Assembly: GCF_000210295.1 (NCBI RefSeq)
Contig: NC_026742.1
Location: 62,001-126,000 of the forward strand
DNA length: 64,000 bases
Direction: 5' to 3'
From: Trypanosoma brucei gambiense DAL972
Taxonomy: Eukaryota; Euglenozoa; Kinetoplastea; Trypanosomatida; Trypanosomatidae
Part shown: piece after piece, positions 16,578 through 29,800 of the stretch
How positions within the stretch are numbered: the stretch's first letter is position 1
Layout: the number at the start of each line of letters is the position of its first letter
Position numbers and translations under genes: made by a program
Notes under the pieces: generated by a model
Told to the model about the DNA's origin: nothing
Database searches by the model: none
The model's input: only the letters and a program-made list of their open reading frames with translations

Positions 16578-17285
16578 GACTACACGTAATTGTGGCCTTC
16601 CTTTAGCGACGGAGTGACTTGTCGATATTGATCCGGTCCCAACTAAAGCGGAAACGCAGGAAACGGTAACAGAAACGAAAAAGAGGATGGATAGTCCGAA
16701 GAACGGAGTCCACGCAGAGTAGCGGATGTGAACATTGCAACTGGGGGTGACCGGAAAACAATAACCGGTAGCTGACAGATGCCACAAATCACAAATAGCC
16801 GCAGGCCTTGGGGTAGGAAAAGACCTCATATCAATAAAACAATGAAAGAATAATAATTAAGCAAACGAAAAATAGACCCTCCCCAAGACCGTTTCGCAGT
16901 GACAGCTACATTGAAAAAAAAAAAATGGAGGTCACATCTAAGCGGAATCGCTGATATACGCACTCTATTGAACGTGAAAAACGGGGAAGAGCGATCGTGG
17001 TTCTTGCCCCTCCATCACAACATTTTGCAGCTAAAGAAGAAAAAAAGACATTCTAAATATATGGTAACTAAAAATTCTATCACTTTCACACCCATGATGA
17101 TGTTTTCCCGGTTACAAACGGAGCGGAGAACAGCATGGTGCGGTTCAACGGAGAAGTGACTGCTGAAAAAAGCGCTCGTGAGTAAACGCAAGACCGAGAA
17201 ACCAGCATCGAGTGCTGCACCACACATCTGAAAGAATCAATTAAAGAAGGTGGTGTTGACGATAATTACTTATGGTCATACTATG
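16578..17285. other. Intergenic region between MCM10 and PXMP4
   Basis: It contains the PXMP4 leader, the noncoding part of the longer frame, and A-rich plus-strand runs. No additional gene was recognised. Confidence 0.6.
16643..16690 (-). promoter_or_regulatory. Predicted spliced-leader acceptor that decides the PXMP4 start
   Basis: The minus strand reads a C/T-rich stretch ending TTTCCGCTTTAG, with the AG at 16643-16644, about 66 bases before the PXMP4 ATG at 16577. Splicing here removes the ATG at 16829 from the message. An earlier AG inside the window of the longer frame cannot be excluded. Confidence 0.55.
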
Positions 17286-19481
17286 TTACGCATCCTCTCG
17301 AAGGCTAATAACTAAGGCATTCTCCGGTGCGGCATTGCTCGCGCGCCATTGTGCATCAGCGGAGCAACGTGGGCACCGCGGAATCAGCTTTGAGGGGCGC
17401 ACATCACCAATCACACTCGTCTTATACCTACAGTGCTCACACTGAATGAAGCGACGTACTGTCTCCCGTGTCTCAACAATGTGTCCTAGCGATTTGCACC
17501 GTTCGTTGCGACGTAAATACCAGCGGTCACATTGCCGACAGTAATGTGCCTTTAACTTCTGCTCTGTAACATCAGCCAGCGCCTCCAGTGCTTTGTCCTG
17601 CTGAAGTAGCCGCTCAGCCTGCCGTTCAAGTCGCTGACGCTCGTCTAAAGCACGCAGTTCGTCATTGACACTATGAAGTGACTCTGCAACTTTTCCCAGT
17701 AGAGACGCGGGGGGAGGTGCAGAACCACCAGTCTTGTTGGCGGTAGTTTCTCGCAGCCTCACTTCCTCTTGCCCTACAGAGGATCGTCCGGCAAATTTAG
17801 CCAATGAACCTTCAGCACGCAGTTGCCGCTCAACAACGTTAACAATAGCACTGCGTGTACCCTTTCCCCCCTGCGTGGTAACACCACTATTGTAGCTATT
17901 TCTCCCTGTCAAAATTGCGTCACCACGGCGACCTCCCCGCAGGGGAGCGAAGGCTGAACGGTCGTGAGGGGCGCTAAGTGGGGCAAACTTTTCGCGGACC
18001 TCCACCCACGGTGGTTGTTCACAGCCTTCACGTGGTCGTTTGGTCCCCCGCTGACTCGGATGAAGGGCAAGGCGAAGAAGGCGATCGAAATTCTTTGCTT
18101 CCTCCGCAGCGGCGGCAGCCCCAAGCACAGCACGACCTTGGGTTCCTACGCCAATCTGCGTAGGGATATAGCTAGAGGTCATACCTTTACCATCGCCGTT
18201 GCTTAGCAGACGCTTCGCGTTCTGGGCCACGTCGTTAACAGGAAGTACGTCGCCTGCGACAACACCCGCGTAGGCGTTTCCCGCAGCCATAACATCTGCT
18301 GATGCAGGAGTTGATGCGGGTAAGCCAGTGGATCCCCTCACCGTGAGAAAGCCGAGTTTTTGGCGCCGCAAAGCTTGTGACGACGTTTTGGAGGCGGTTA
18401 TTTGGGCAGACTGGAGAGTCGCTAGATTTATGCACGTTAACGCCGGCGCACTCAATCGAGCTGTCCCCAAGGGCTGTGACCAGAATTTGCCACTAACACC
18501 GGGGGCAGCACCGCGTGCCTCACGCTGAAGGTTGGCCATATGATGTGCACAATAATTCGATAACGACTTATTGACGATATTTTTACAGAGCTCTCCAGAC
18601 CGTTGCTGAGTACCCTGACATGTAGCAAGGTCTGATGCGAAGCCCAGTACACGCACCTGGTCGCATGTGGTAACCTTTAAAATTCCGCAGTCGCCACTCG
18701 CGGTAGAGCCCCCACTTGTGGTGGCGTTGAAAGTTGTCTTTCCTACACTTTGATTTTCCATCCGCTGCATTCCTGACACCGCCAACACCAAACCGCTCAG
18801 AATCCTCGTGTAATGTGTATCAAATGCAGACCCGCCAAGAAGAATGGCCACCTCGCCAGCAGGGCTCACAAATGGTCCTTTCATATCCCACAAGTAGACA
18901 ACACCGTATCCACGCCCGGTAGACGCTCGCTTCGGCTCCGTCTTATGGACCACCACACCAACAACGGTACTGGGGGGCAATGAGTTTCCTCCAGCTGACT
19001 TAACAGATCGTCGAAGTCCTTCAAACGTGGTAAAGGGATGCTGCGCCAAAATGACGGCCAATTGCTCGCAACTTCGCGTTGGTCGACTAACTTTAATATT
19101 GCTGTTGGGCTCCCGTACGATTCCTAACTGTGGCTTCCTAATTGGGGCATCATCCACACCTCCTTTTGCAGTGGGAGTTGCCGTGACAACACTCATGAAC
19201 GAAGCGGAGGGGTTGGTACTGCCTTCTGCCCCACTAAAAGTTTTATTTGCTGGAAAGACACTTGTGCCGAGGTCGTGCAGTGCAAGCCGAGATACAACGG
19301 GGTCTTCCATAGCAGCAGCCACTTGACTGAGACGACTAGCCTGTGAGTTTGGCGCCACGCCGATTGTGGAATCAACCGACCCACTCACATTTCCACTAAG
19401 GTCATGGAATACCGCAAAAAGATCCTCATCGCTTCGATCGTCACTGTCACTTGGACTTCTCTTCCCCTCACTTCGTGCCAT
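17286..19481 (-). CDS. MCM10: MCM10 replication initiation factor
   Basis: MCM10 binds DNA and the CMG helicase and helps activate origins. The 731-residue product shows the conserved internal domain: an OB fold with ATVVGVVVHKT-like and GYGVVYLWDMKGP strands (about residues 175-260), followed by a zinc finger C-x10-C-x11-C-x2-H (about residues 286-313, CQGTQQRSGELC and YCAHH). The C-terminal part has further zinc-binding pairs, HYCRQC, CEHC and CPRC (about residues 645-705), as in animal MCM10. A low-complexity, Ser/Thr- and basic-rich middle joins them. The start is the first ATG (19481); a TTG seven codons earlier is not used. The Ser/Asp-rich N-terminus (SPSDSDDRSDED) may be a phosphorylation site. 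Confidence 0.9.
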   Translation of the reverse strand: MARSEGKRSPSDSDDRSDEDLFAVFHDLSGNVSGSVDSTIGVAPNSQASRLSQVAAAMEDPVVSRLALHDLGTSVFPANKTFSGAEGSTNPSASFMSVVTATPTAKGGVDDAPIRKPQLGIVREPNSNIKVSRPTRSCEQLAVILAQHPFTTFEGLRRSVKSAGGNSLPPSTVVGVVVHKTEPKRASTGRGYGVVYLWDMKGPFVSPAGEVAILLGGSAFDTHYTRILSGLVLAVSGMQRMENQSVGKTTFNATTSGGSTASGDCGILKVTTCDQVRVLGFASDLATCQGTQQRSGELCKNIVNKSLSNYCAHHMANLQREARGAAPGVSGKFWSQPLGTARLSAPALTCINLATLQSAQITASKTSSQALRRQKLGFLTVRGSTGLPASTPASADVMAAGNAYAGVVAGDVLPVNDVAQNAKRLLSNGDGKGMTSSYIPTQIGVGTQGRAVLGAAAAAEEAKNFDRLLRLALHPSQRGTKRPREGCEQPPWVEVREKFAPLSAPHDRSAFAPLRGGRRGDAILTGRNSYNSGVTTQGGKGTRSAIVNVVERQLRAEGSLAKFAGRSSVGQEEVRLRETTANKTGGSAPPPASLLGKVAESLHSVNDELRALDERQRLERQAERLLQQDKALEALADVTEQKLKAHYCRQCDRWYLRRNERCKSLGHIVETRETVRRFIQCEHCRYKTSVIGDVRPSKLIPRCPRCSADAQWRASNAAPENALVISLREDA

Positions 19482-20852
19482 TCCAAAGGGGATCGGGCCC
19501 AACTATCTCACCTTTAGCTTTGCTATCCTGGGTTCCTAACGATTCACTTCCTTCCCGACGAACTCGCCAACGTGAATGCGGCTTTTAAAACAACAAATTC
19601 TGGTACACGTGGAGCCCACTGGATAACAAAAAAAAACGCTGTGTTTGCGCACCGCATGGACAAGGGAAAGTAAAGGGGATAAAAGCGTAGGGAAATGTAA
19701 ATGATTTGAATAAGCAGCAGCATGCAAGGAAACATGTTGAAAGGACTGTGCAGTGGACCGCAGGGTGGGGAAATGTGTGGTGCGGGCACCAAAACAAAAT
19801 ATTGATATCGGACGAGCAAACATCCTCACTCTGAAGTTGGTACATCTAAAAACTCGCCTCACATACACAAGAAAACATAAAAAAGGGGGGAAATTATAAA
19901 CGGAGAAAGAATAAGAGGAATAAAATACAGTCTTCTATTTCATTCCCGGAACATCTAGTTCTCACTTACAAACTCCCACACACCTCTCGCACGCAGTTTT
20001 TCACTCAGCCACGCACAAAATCATATAATTACATACATTCACGGACCAGTCTTTCCTCATACCAAAGACAAAGTGAGGACGGGCACAAGTGCATACTGGT
20101 TGCACTAATTTCCCCTCTATTTCCTTCTCACTGCATGTCAAAACTTCCCCACTACAAATGTGACAGGCAGAAATATAGACTTGTAATCGGGAGTGCGTGT
20201 GCGCACAGATACACACACGCATGAACTCGTGCCTCCAAATCCCCCCCCCCCTCTTTTTTTCTCCAGCGAAGTACTCATATTTGACGAAACAAAAAAAGGG
20301 ATAATTACCCGCCCCCGCAGAAAGGGAGGGGAAAAACATTATATACATACATGACAAAAGGCACACAAACTAGTGGAGCTGGAGGTAGTTTGCTTGATCA
20401 AAGGTGGAACACAAGGATGAACAAATGAGCTCTAGCGAAAAATTCACATACAAGCACAAAAAGAGTCCATGCGCGAGCTCAACACCTTGATGAACAAGAG
20501 GACACTAAATCATACATTAACGAGTAGAAAAGAGAATGCGCTCGTACAGAGTCAAAGAAAAATTAAAACTGTGATGGTCCATAATATTTCTCAAGCTGCT
20601 CGTCTACCATCTTCCCATACCCTCAGTTTCTTCTTCACAGAGCTTGCCACTGTCTAAAGATGTTTGAAATTGTATTACATTCATGTGACAATAAAGCGGA
20701 GGGGAGAAACGAGAACGAACGAACATGAGCAACGAAAAAAAAAAAAAGCACGAGGTGGAAAAACATGTAGCACCGCTCACACCATCAATTTTACAGATCA
20801 CAAGTTTACTTCAGCTGCTACACGGTACGAGAACGCCCAAATCAATCCATGA
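19482..20852. other. Intergenic region, 1.4 kb, between the FN3 giant gene and MCM10
   Basis: It holds the long 3' UTR of the FN3 gene and the MCM10 leader. A minus-strand T9 tract followed by CAG (about 19620-19637) is a good MCM10 splice signal. A run of 11 C (20241-20251) is notable. Several frames of 60-120 codons are present, but none has a recognised domain. Confidence 0.6.
20241..20251. repeat. C11 homopolymer
   Basis: Eleven C on the plus strand, followed by CT-rich sequence. On the transcribed strand this is G11 in the 3' UTR of the giant gene. It is an indel-prone site. Confidence 0.85.
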
Positions 20853-23800
20853 TCATCTCCTGCTCAAACCAACTCTAGCCGTTTTTTGTGCCCTCCCTGC
20901 AGCAGCTCTTCCTGACAAGGGCGCATTTATTGGCAATGAGGGCACTTTTACTCCACCAGGGGCGGGACTGCTGCCAGAGGACGAAGCTGCATGACGCATA
21001 GCGTCCCTCATATCGCCTTTCCCTCGTTTGCCTTTGGACGGCGGTTGTGGGATCATTACGTGGTGAGCGCTAGAAATCTCAGGTAGCGTAATAACCTTTG
21101 CCGTTGGTGAGTGTTCGCCGGCGGCGAACTCCTGCGAGGGATCCACAATTTGGGGGAGTGTGATAGCAACATCCTTCTCACTTCTCGTGGTGGCATTGAC
21201 GATGGGATTGTTGTAGCTGATACCGTCTTTGCATTCGGTAACCACCTGGATGGTGTAGCTCGTTGACGGTTCAAGCCCTTCAAGTGTAAACGTCGAGTCA
21301 GAGACTGTGCTTGCAAGAATGGGTGTGCAGTTACGCACCCCAATGTAAACACGATAGTTAATAACCCGATTGCCAGACCGGTTGCTACTGGTCTCTGATC
21401 GCGATGGTGTCCACATCAGCGTGACGCTGTTGTCCGTGGTCCCCACCACCGTGAGATCGGTAACTGGCTCTGGCGCAGTACCACTTGTCACTCCAACGGG
21501 TTCACAATACTCGCTGAAGGGACTACCCTCATCAACAAGCGAACACTTCACCCGACAACGCACCTTCGCGGCGGGTCCCGTAAATCGCACACGGCAGTTA
21601 GTTTCTTCAACAATATCGATAACGCGCCATTCCACCGATCCCTTTGGTTTCCCACGGGAGTCCGTTGGAGAATGTGACTGCTCAACAACATACCTGTACG
21701 CATGATAACAGTCTGGAGCCTCCCACTGTAGCAAACCTGTTTGAGCGTTCTGCCGCCGTAGAGTTACAGATTGAGGTGGGAATGGTGCCGTTGTCAAGTT
21801 GACCTCAACCCAAGCCCCCCAAGAGTTATGCTCATCCATCGCTCGGACTTTGACAGTGTAGGAGGTGCAGCCGGTGAGGCCATCAATCGTGATGTTCTTC
21901 ATTGGACCCTCCTCTCCTTCCACATCAAACTCAAGCTGTCGGAAATAAGGCTTTGCCTGTGAGGCACACAGAACAATGCGGCGCCAATCTGGTAGAAGGT
22001 CGTCCCCGCCTTCCTCCGTGGGACCGGCCCCGACGGTACAAGCAGCGCCAACGTCAACGGCATTTGCACCATCTACTTCCCCTTCCACTGCCGCCGCAGC
22101 GCCACTGGCCGCAGGCAACTGCGTATCCGCGGGCTCAACCTCAAGAGGGGCTGCAGCACGTGGCAGCGCTTCCGCAGCCTCCCCAGCTGAAACAGTATAA
22201 ACTGTAGCAGCAGCGTCATTGTTCACGGCAGTAGCGTTAACCTCATCCCCATCGTCATCCTTATCTTTAGAAGGAATTTCGTCTGTCTTGCGTACTTCAA
22301 CCTGATATTTCTTTACAATTTGAACAACTGCCTTCCGCTCCATGCTTCCCTCCTCACCAACCTCTCCATCCACAATCCTGGCACCCCCGAGCAGTGGATC
22401 CCCATGCGCCGGTGGCGATGCTATTCCAGTAGGACTGCCACTGCTTTGTGCGTCAGGAGGTGAAACAAGCCTAGGGAGCAGGCTTCGTTCCGAAACGGGT
22501 GACGGAGACTGCTTTGCTGCCGCTCCTTTGCCCGACTTGCCCCGCTTTGACCCTCCACTCCCCTTGCTCCCCTTGGGACTTCGAGTACCTTTCCTGCCCC
22601 TCGAACCGGTCCTACCCTTTCCGGTGGAGGTTCTACCAGCTGCAGAGCCAGTCGCGTCCGGTGAAGCTTCGGGGGGTGGGGGTGGCTCCATTCGGTTGAG
22701 GGTGAACTCTGCGGAGTCGCATGTAACACCGTTGAGGGCAACACAAATGGGACACAGTGTCTTGAAACCAACCGTGGGGGTCCATTGGCCCCAACTTAAT
22801 TCATCATACCGAGGTTGAAGTGCCATAAGATAATCCAAACCAGGAGAAAGGCCCTCCAGTAAATAGGTCGGAAGTAGAAACTCATCATCCGTCACGCCAC
22901 AGTCACTTGGATTAATTACATGTTCCACAGTTTCATTACCACCCTTTAAGACAAGCTGGTATTCGCAGGGATCCAGCCGAGGTTGGGAGTTGCATTTTTC
23001 TTCGGAGCGATCACCTTCGCCACGGTCCCACTTCATACGCACATAGATTTCTCCTACATTCACCACATCTAATCGCAACACACGCTGCGTGCGGAATAAC
23101 CCTTCCTTGCTCCACAGACCCCAGCGCGAGTCCGTATTACATGAGCGTACAACGACAACGTAGGCCGCATCAGCCTCCAGGGAGCAGATACGGTAGCGGT
23201 TCACATCCTTCGGGAACTGCTTATCAACGATAGCGAGGGCTGGAGAGTGTTGCGAAGCGAACACACACAAATGGTATGCAATTACCTCTGGTGTCCCAAG
23301 AACAACGGGAACTGCAGCAACGGCATTGTTTGTAGTACTAGGAAGGCTCTCTGGTTCGTCAGCAGAAGCCGGGGTCTCGCCGCAACACCCCACAATATCC
23401 GCGTATTCTTGCACAGTTTGTTCGTCACGGAACCACTCCACCGTGGCAAACTGTTCACCAGGGGAGGAGACAATAAGCTGCATCGGCTTTAGAGTCGCAA
23501 AGAACGTTCGATCACTCCAGGGGCTCCACGACTCCCGTCGAGAATCCAAGGAACGCACGGACACCGAGTAGACAGTGGCGGCTTCAAGCAACTTAGCCCG
23601 GTAGCTGTTTCGCGCGCCCTTGAACTGCTTGCTAATGTGGTAACTGTGCTCAAGACCGATAACGTCCACCTGAAACGTTGAAAGGAAATCATCATTGCCG
23701 CAGAGCGCCTCCGATCCGTCTGGAAGTAGCAGAGATCGACGGGGTCTTTGCCAGGAAAACTCGGCGTAATTTTCACCAATAGAACTCATTTCGACGGCAA

Positions 23801-26800
23801 ACTTTGGTAAGGTCATAACATGGACGATTCGGCTCCACCGCCCCCATACATTGTCCACGCAGCAGCGCACATGAATTCGATATAGCGAATCGTGACGCAG
23901 ATTGCGTGCAACATAAGTGGTTTCGCTTCCTGAGAGTGGTTTGTCAATTAGCAAAGACCCTTCATTTGCAGCAGCATTGGGGCCCACCTCATAAACACGA
24001 AGCTGGTAGCTATCCACGGGCTTGGGGGGAAACGGATTTCGCACTGGTAGTGGTTGGGCCCGCGGGTCACGCTCCCAATGGACAGCAAAGAAGTCCTCAG
24101 CGCCGTCATCCATGAAACACACCATGTCACGCAGAGTTACGTCATATAGACCATCACTCCACGCACCTGGCTCCGCTCTACTTTGGTTGAGAGCCTCCAC
24201 TATGCCTTCATCCTCAGCCTGTGGGAGTTCGGGATGTATGGTATCAACAACAAACTCTTCGTGCGGCTTATACCAACGTCGCACACTCACACGGTATCGG
24301 TGATGAGATAGCAACTCCTTTACTGTGCTGTTACGAACATTTGATGGAATTATCATCGTGCGGCGTAACCGGGGGGGAAGCTCCTCTGCATCCTCCTCGC
24401 CATATGACACATCAGTGAAGTCGTGAACAGCTAGCTCATAGCAAATCAACTCTTCTACATCCGAAGGTTGCAGGTCGCTCGTGGCAAATGAGTTCGGAAG
24501 TCGTTGCCACGACGCCGTTAAGTAGTCTTCACCAAGGCCAATCAACTCCACACTCAACAGATTGAGTGTTCCACAGGTAACGTGGGTGCTACTGAGGCCA
24601 AACTCACCGCTTCCGTAGCACGCACGGACGGCCAAAGAGTACCGTTTGTCTGGTTTTAGCGACGACACTGTGAATGTCGTCTTCTCACCTGGCACGTTGA
24701 ATGTGACACCCTCATCCTCACCTTCTTGCACGAAAGTGATGGCATAGTATGCAACACGAGTCTTTGCGCTGTTGTACATCGCGGACCTTACTTCTGGTTG
24801 GTCCAGAAGGGGGTATCTCTTTTGGCACAATCCGGGTTTCAGTTTGTCAGGTGGCATGGCCCTAAAGGAGGAGCGACGCCCATCTTCTCTTTCCAGAGTT
24901 GTTTGAGACTCCGCAGCGAAACCAGAACTTTCGGAGAAATCTCCGGTCTGGCCCCCAACACTTCTGCTGCTTTCCCCCACGGTGATGGGTGTGTTATCGT
25001 CGCTGTCACGCCCACTGCTTCCCCCGTTGGACGTTTCCTCACCTTCGTCACTTAGCGTACCGTTAGTATCTGTGGATGTGCGCACCATTACTTGCAGTTC
25101 ATCGGGTTCCTTGCGCCTCCAATGAAGGCGCACATAGTCCTCACCAATAGCCAATACTTCCGCGCTTATAAGCTTCATGGTGTACACGCAACGTTCCTCC
25201 GACCAGAAGCCCCATTCACCAAGGTTGTTCGACGCGCATATTTTAAAAGTATACGGCCTGTTCGGGGTGAGAGAATCGAGGCGGTACTCCTGAAGATCAC
25301 CAGCAAACCGCTTTTCGCACAACAACTTGCGGCTGGCTTCATCACAGCGATAGATGCGTAGAAGGTAGCCGGAGCAATCGCGACACCCGACGCAGATCGT
25401 TGGATCAAACCTCCCCTCATATTCTGTACCCTCATCACCTTTTGGTTGTTGCTCCTCACGACCCCACTCCAACATGACAGAGTGCTCTGTGATTTGTGTG
25501 GGGTAAACCTCTAGGCGCTTAAGTGTCACAAAACGAAGCGGTTCCGACCACATACTTGATGCTTCACATTCGTCAATGGAAAGCACCCTGACGGTATAAA
25601 CTGTGTCCAGGTTCAGGCTTTTCAAACGGAAGTAGGTGTTGGTGGCTCCCGNNNNNNNNNNNNNNNNNNNNNNNNNNNNNNNNNNNNNNNNNNNNNNNNN
25701 NNNNNNNNNNNNNNNNNNNNNNNNNNNNNNNNNNNNNNNNNNNNNNNNNNNCCTCCAGGTTATCTGGGCCCAATCTTCACCGAGTTTCTCCACAGTTGCA
25801 GACATACCAGGCATTGTAACGCATGTTTTTGGAGCACACCAAAGCCCCCAAGCTTCCTCAGCACCCCACTCACGCACTTCAAACGTGTACTTTGTGTCCA
25901 CCTGCAGCTTGTCAACACGGAAGACACAGCACGAGCGCATGGTGCGGTACTCCTCGCAGATCTTCCCCTCATCATCTTCATTCTCACTCTCCCATGTAAT
26001 ACGCAGTTGACAAACACATCCTTCATGAGAAGACGCATCACTTCTCAGTGTGTTAGCTTCATCTATAGGTGGCAGACGCTTATTTGGAGCTCGGTGCCAC
26101 TCGATGTCCACAAAGGTTTCAGATATGCACGTGATGGACAACTGGATGAGGCTCTGCGTCATGAACTTCAACGGCGGCGTCCATGGACCCCAACCTACAC
26201 CGTAATCGCAACACAGAAGTGCCGTGTACATAGTATTCCATACCAGTTGCTTCACCGTGAAGGCACAGATGATGGGTTCGTTAGTATCTCCGTTACTTTT
26301 GCCTTGAATGTAATGATCTTCAAAGGTGCCATTCTGATGAATGATACGCAACTGATAACCCCTAATCGGTGTGTGCTCGTGCACAACTACTTCACCACGA
26401 CCGCTAGCAAGCCAGTTCCTCTTCGCCTTGACTCTTTCCTTAAGGTCACGAAAGGTGGCAATCCTAGTGTATAGTTCTTGCTGCTCTTCACTCGAAAGCT
26501 CCTGTTCCTTTGCCTTAATGTCCTTGGGGCACATACTAGAAAACTCCTTGTTAAGCTCGAACAACTGCCTCTCGTCTGCTTCAATTTTCGCCGACACAGC
26601 TGGTGGTAAGCGATGCCAATAAAGACTGATAAAATGCTCACCAAACCGTTCATGCAGAAGTTCGATTGGCCTCAACGTTACGAACCGGTTGCGCTCACTC
26701 CATGGGCACCAGTCCCCCACGGCGTTCCGCGTCCGCACCTCCATCTCGAAAGGTGAATCGGGCGTGAGACCCTTCACAGTAATGGAGAGCACTTCGGGGC

Positions 26801-29800
26801 GTAACTGCACGTCAAAGAGGACAGAGTCTTCCCTTGGTAGACCCAAATCCATGTTTGCAACTGCTGGAGTTGACGGCTCCCCACCGTCCGAGGACGTCGC
26901 CAACTGGGCGCCACCAGGAGCCGACATGTCCACATGGGCGCACTCCATATGGCATGCACTGGTAGCTCCTGACATCAGCTTGCGTTGCTGCCGCTTCATT
27001 TTGGTCAATAATCTCATAGATTCCGCTCGGCGCTTTCGCCCAACCATCTTTTGAGAGGGAGAATGAAGTAATAAATGATGAACTCCCTGAATGGTTGGCA
27101 TAACTCCTTCACCATAAAATCGCAGGTGGTATCCTGTTACCTCTGGGTCGCCCAAAACAATGTTTTCAACACGGAGGTGATGTATTGCGTCATTGCGGAC
27201 CGCTGCGTTGTGCTCGTGCCGTAACTCAAGGTGGTCTTTCAAATTATTCCGCTCCTCTGACTCCTCCAGTTCCTGTAACCGTCGTTTCATGTCGAAAAGT
27301 TCGTGTCGCTCACGCTCATCACAGCGTCGCTCCTCTGCGGTACGGCGCTCTTCAAGGAATGCTTCGTATTTTCTGACATCCTGCGGTATCCGGAACCAGC
27401 GGATAATCGCCATCGTCTCGGTGTGGTGCGATACTTCGGTAACCATGGAGGTGAGAGTTAGCACAGATTCACGGTGAGAAAGCATCGACCAGTGTCTCTT
27501 TTCACTCAATGAACGCACGCACACAGAATAAATCTGGTCGGGTTGGAGACCGGTGATACGAACAGACATTTGGTACTTGGATAACGTAAGGCACTGTTGC
27601 ACATCGCACGTAATGCCCTCAAGATAAAGCTCGTAACGCTCGATGGAGTAGTCCCCAATTTGCACTGCGTCCCAATCGTTGCCGTCATCCTCACCGTCCT
27701 CGACCTGTAATTTGCCTTCCACTCCATTGTCACTGGGAAGCACGGACGCCGGCTCAGGCTCGGCGTCGGACCCCGCATCCAGACCACTGAGGATATCAGT
27801 TTCTGTAAACATGCCGCAAAGCTGGGGCAAGTCCCCCAAGTCATCAGGTTTGTTGAGACCAGGCCGAGCACAAGCCCAATCGGGTAGCGGTCGACTCCAA
27901 CTCACCAGAATAACATCTTCATACACGGAGTGTACCTTCACCTTCAGTCGACCCTGCGACACAAACTTCGTTACCTCGCTCCACGGACCCCAGTACCCCT
28001 CTGCCTTGGCACGCATGCTCACCGCGTATATGGTGTTACTCACAAGGTTTCCTAAATGATACGAGGTTGCAGTGGGCTCAAGAGAGAGAACAGTATCCAG
28101 CGAAAGGGGGCCCTCGTACTTCTTTTTTGCCTTAGCATCCAACCGAGTGGCACGAAGCTCATACGCAGTCACTTTCACCACACCACGAATAATACCCGTT
28201 TCTGGGGTTGTGTCAAGCTTCCGGGGAACGCGTCGCCACCCCACCAAGCAGTAGTCCTCACCAATTTCGATTGGTACAACACCCATCGGATGAACCATTT
28301 CCACGACAGCCGTTTGGGAAAAAGTTCCCCATGAATCGGGCACGAACTTCCCTCTGAAATCAATCCGTTGCTCGCATACAACAACACGGTAATGCGCACC
28401 TGGGGTTAAATTACAGAGTCGCAGTGATCGCTGGGAGGTTTCGTATAGTCGGGCACCGTTTACAAGAGGTTCATCACGCTCATCGAACGGCTCTTCCGCT
28501 GCCAGAGGTTCGATGTGCACCTGGTAATTGTGGATGTCCGCTTCCTCGGGGTAGCAACAGAAGCAGTGGCTCACTGCTCTTGTCATGGGTGGACGAGTCC
28601 ATGAAACGTTTATGAAAGTTTCGGTTATGCTGTCAGTACTTAACTTTAGGAGCGGACACGTTACCAATATCCGTGGCTTGCTCCAGTGACCCCATGTGTT
28701 GTTTTTATCCTGCGCCCGTACGGTAAGGGTGTACTCGGCATCCGCCTGAAGATTTGTAACTAGTCGACCCATTTCGGCCGCCGGAGCATAAAACTCTACA
28801 ATATCATCTGCACCAGGTAGGCCACCGGAGAGGCGACGGCACTCCATCTGGACATGCCACTGCAGGATATCAGGGCATCCACGCATCACCGTCTCATCAA
28901 AAATGTAATCATCGTCCCCGTCACCACCTTCACCACTCGCTAACTCAGAGGATACAGTGCAACCATAAACATGTCGGGCACCACGACTAATAATCGAAAC
29001 ACAGCTGCTAGCCCTCCGCTTTATTTGTTCAACATCAGACCCGCCCACATCTCCTTCTGCCGCCAACGCAGCTTCAGACGCGGCGCTATAGCTTCCGGTG
29101 TCACTGCTCCCCTCACCGTCTGTGAAGCCGGAAGTGCGCCGTCCGCTGCGTCGGTCCACAAGGTCGCTGCGCCGCTCTGCCAGATCGCTGCGGCGGCCCC
29201 ATTCCAACTGACAAAATGTTTCACCGACAAGCAGCACGTTTGCTTCAACTGATTCGAGAGTCACGAAGCGCCTAGAATCACTCCACAAACCCAGTTCATC
29301 ATATGTATCTTTTGCTGACACTTCGACCGAGTATATCGTTGAAAGTTTCAGCGACGACAGCGTACATGTTGTTTGCCTAAAATTGACATACTGTGACACC
29401 ACTTCATTACCTTCCTTGTCCAGTACATGTACCTTGTACCCGCTCACGGCCCTATCCACTGCATTCGTCTCACCTTCATTTTCCCAATTCCTATCACCTG
29501 CCCAATTTGGTCGAAACCAAGACACTGTGACGTAATCTTCACCGATGGCCGTAATGTCCAACTGCAATTTCGGTAGCGTGCGTACGCGGGCCTCCTCGTT
29601 CCAAAATCCCCATATACCCTCGTAGCCCTTCGCACACAGCCAGACACAATACTCCGCAGATGGCTGCAGATCTTTGAGCCGGAAACTGCTGACGTACGGG
29701 CTGAGATCGTAGACGTAATGAACCGGATCACCGACTCTCTCCACCCTCAGTCTGAATTGCTGCACAACATCCTCAGACTCAAACACCGCTTCGGTGCCAC

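Noticed and set aside
20001..20366. Minus-strand 121-codon frame between MCM10 and the FN3 gene
   Set aside because: It reads through the G11 homopolymer and microsatellite-like sequence, has no recognisable domain and is probably 3' UTR.
22342..22818. Plus-strand frame of 158 codons inside the giant FN3 gene
   Set aside because: Antisense shadow of the Pro/Ala/Gly/Lys-rich low-complexity segment. Many other 60-160-codon antisense frames in 20.9-33.8 kb are the same effect.
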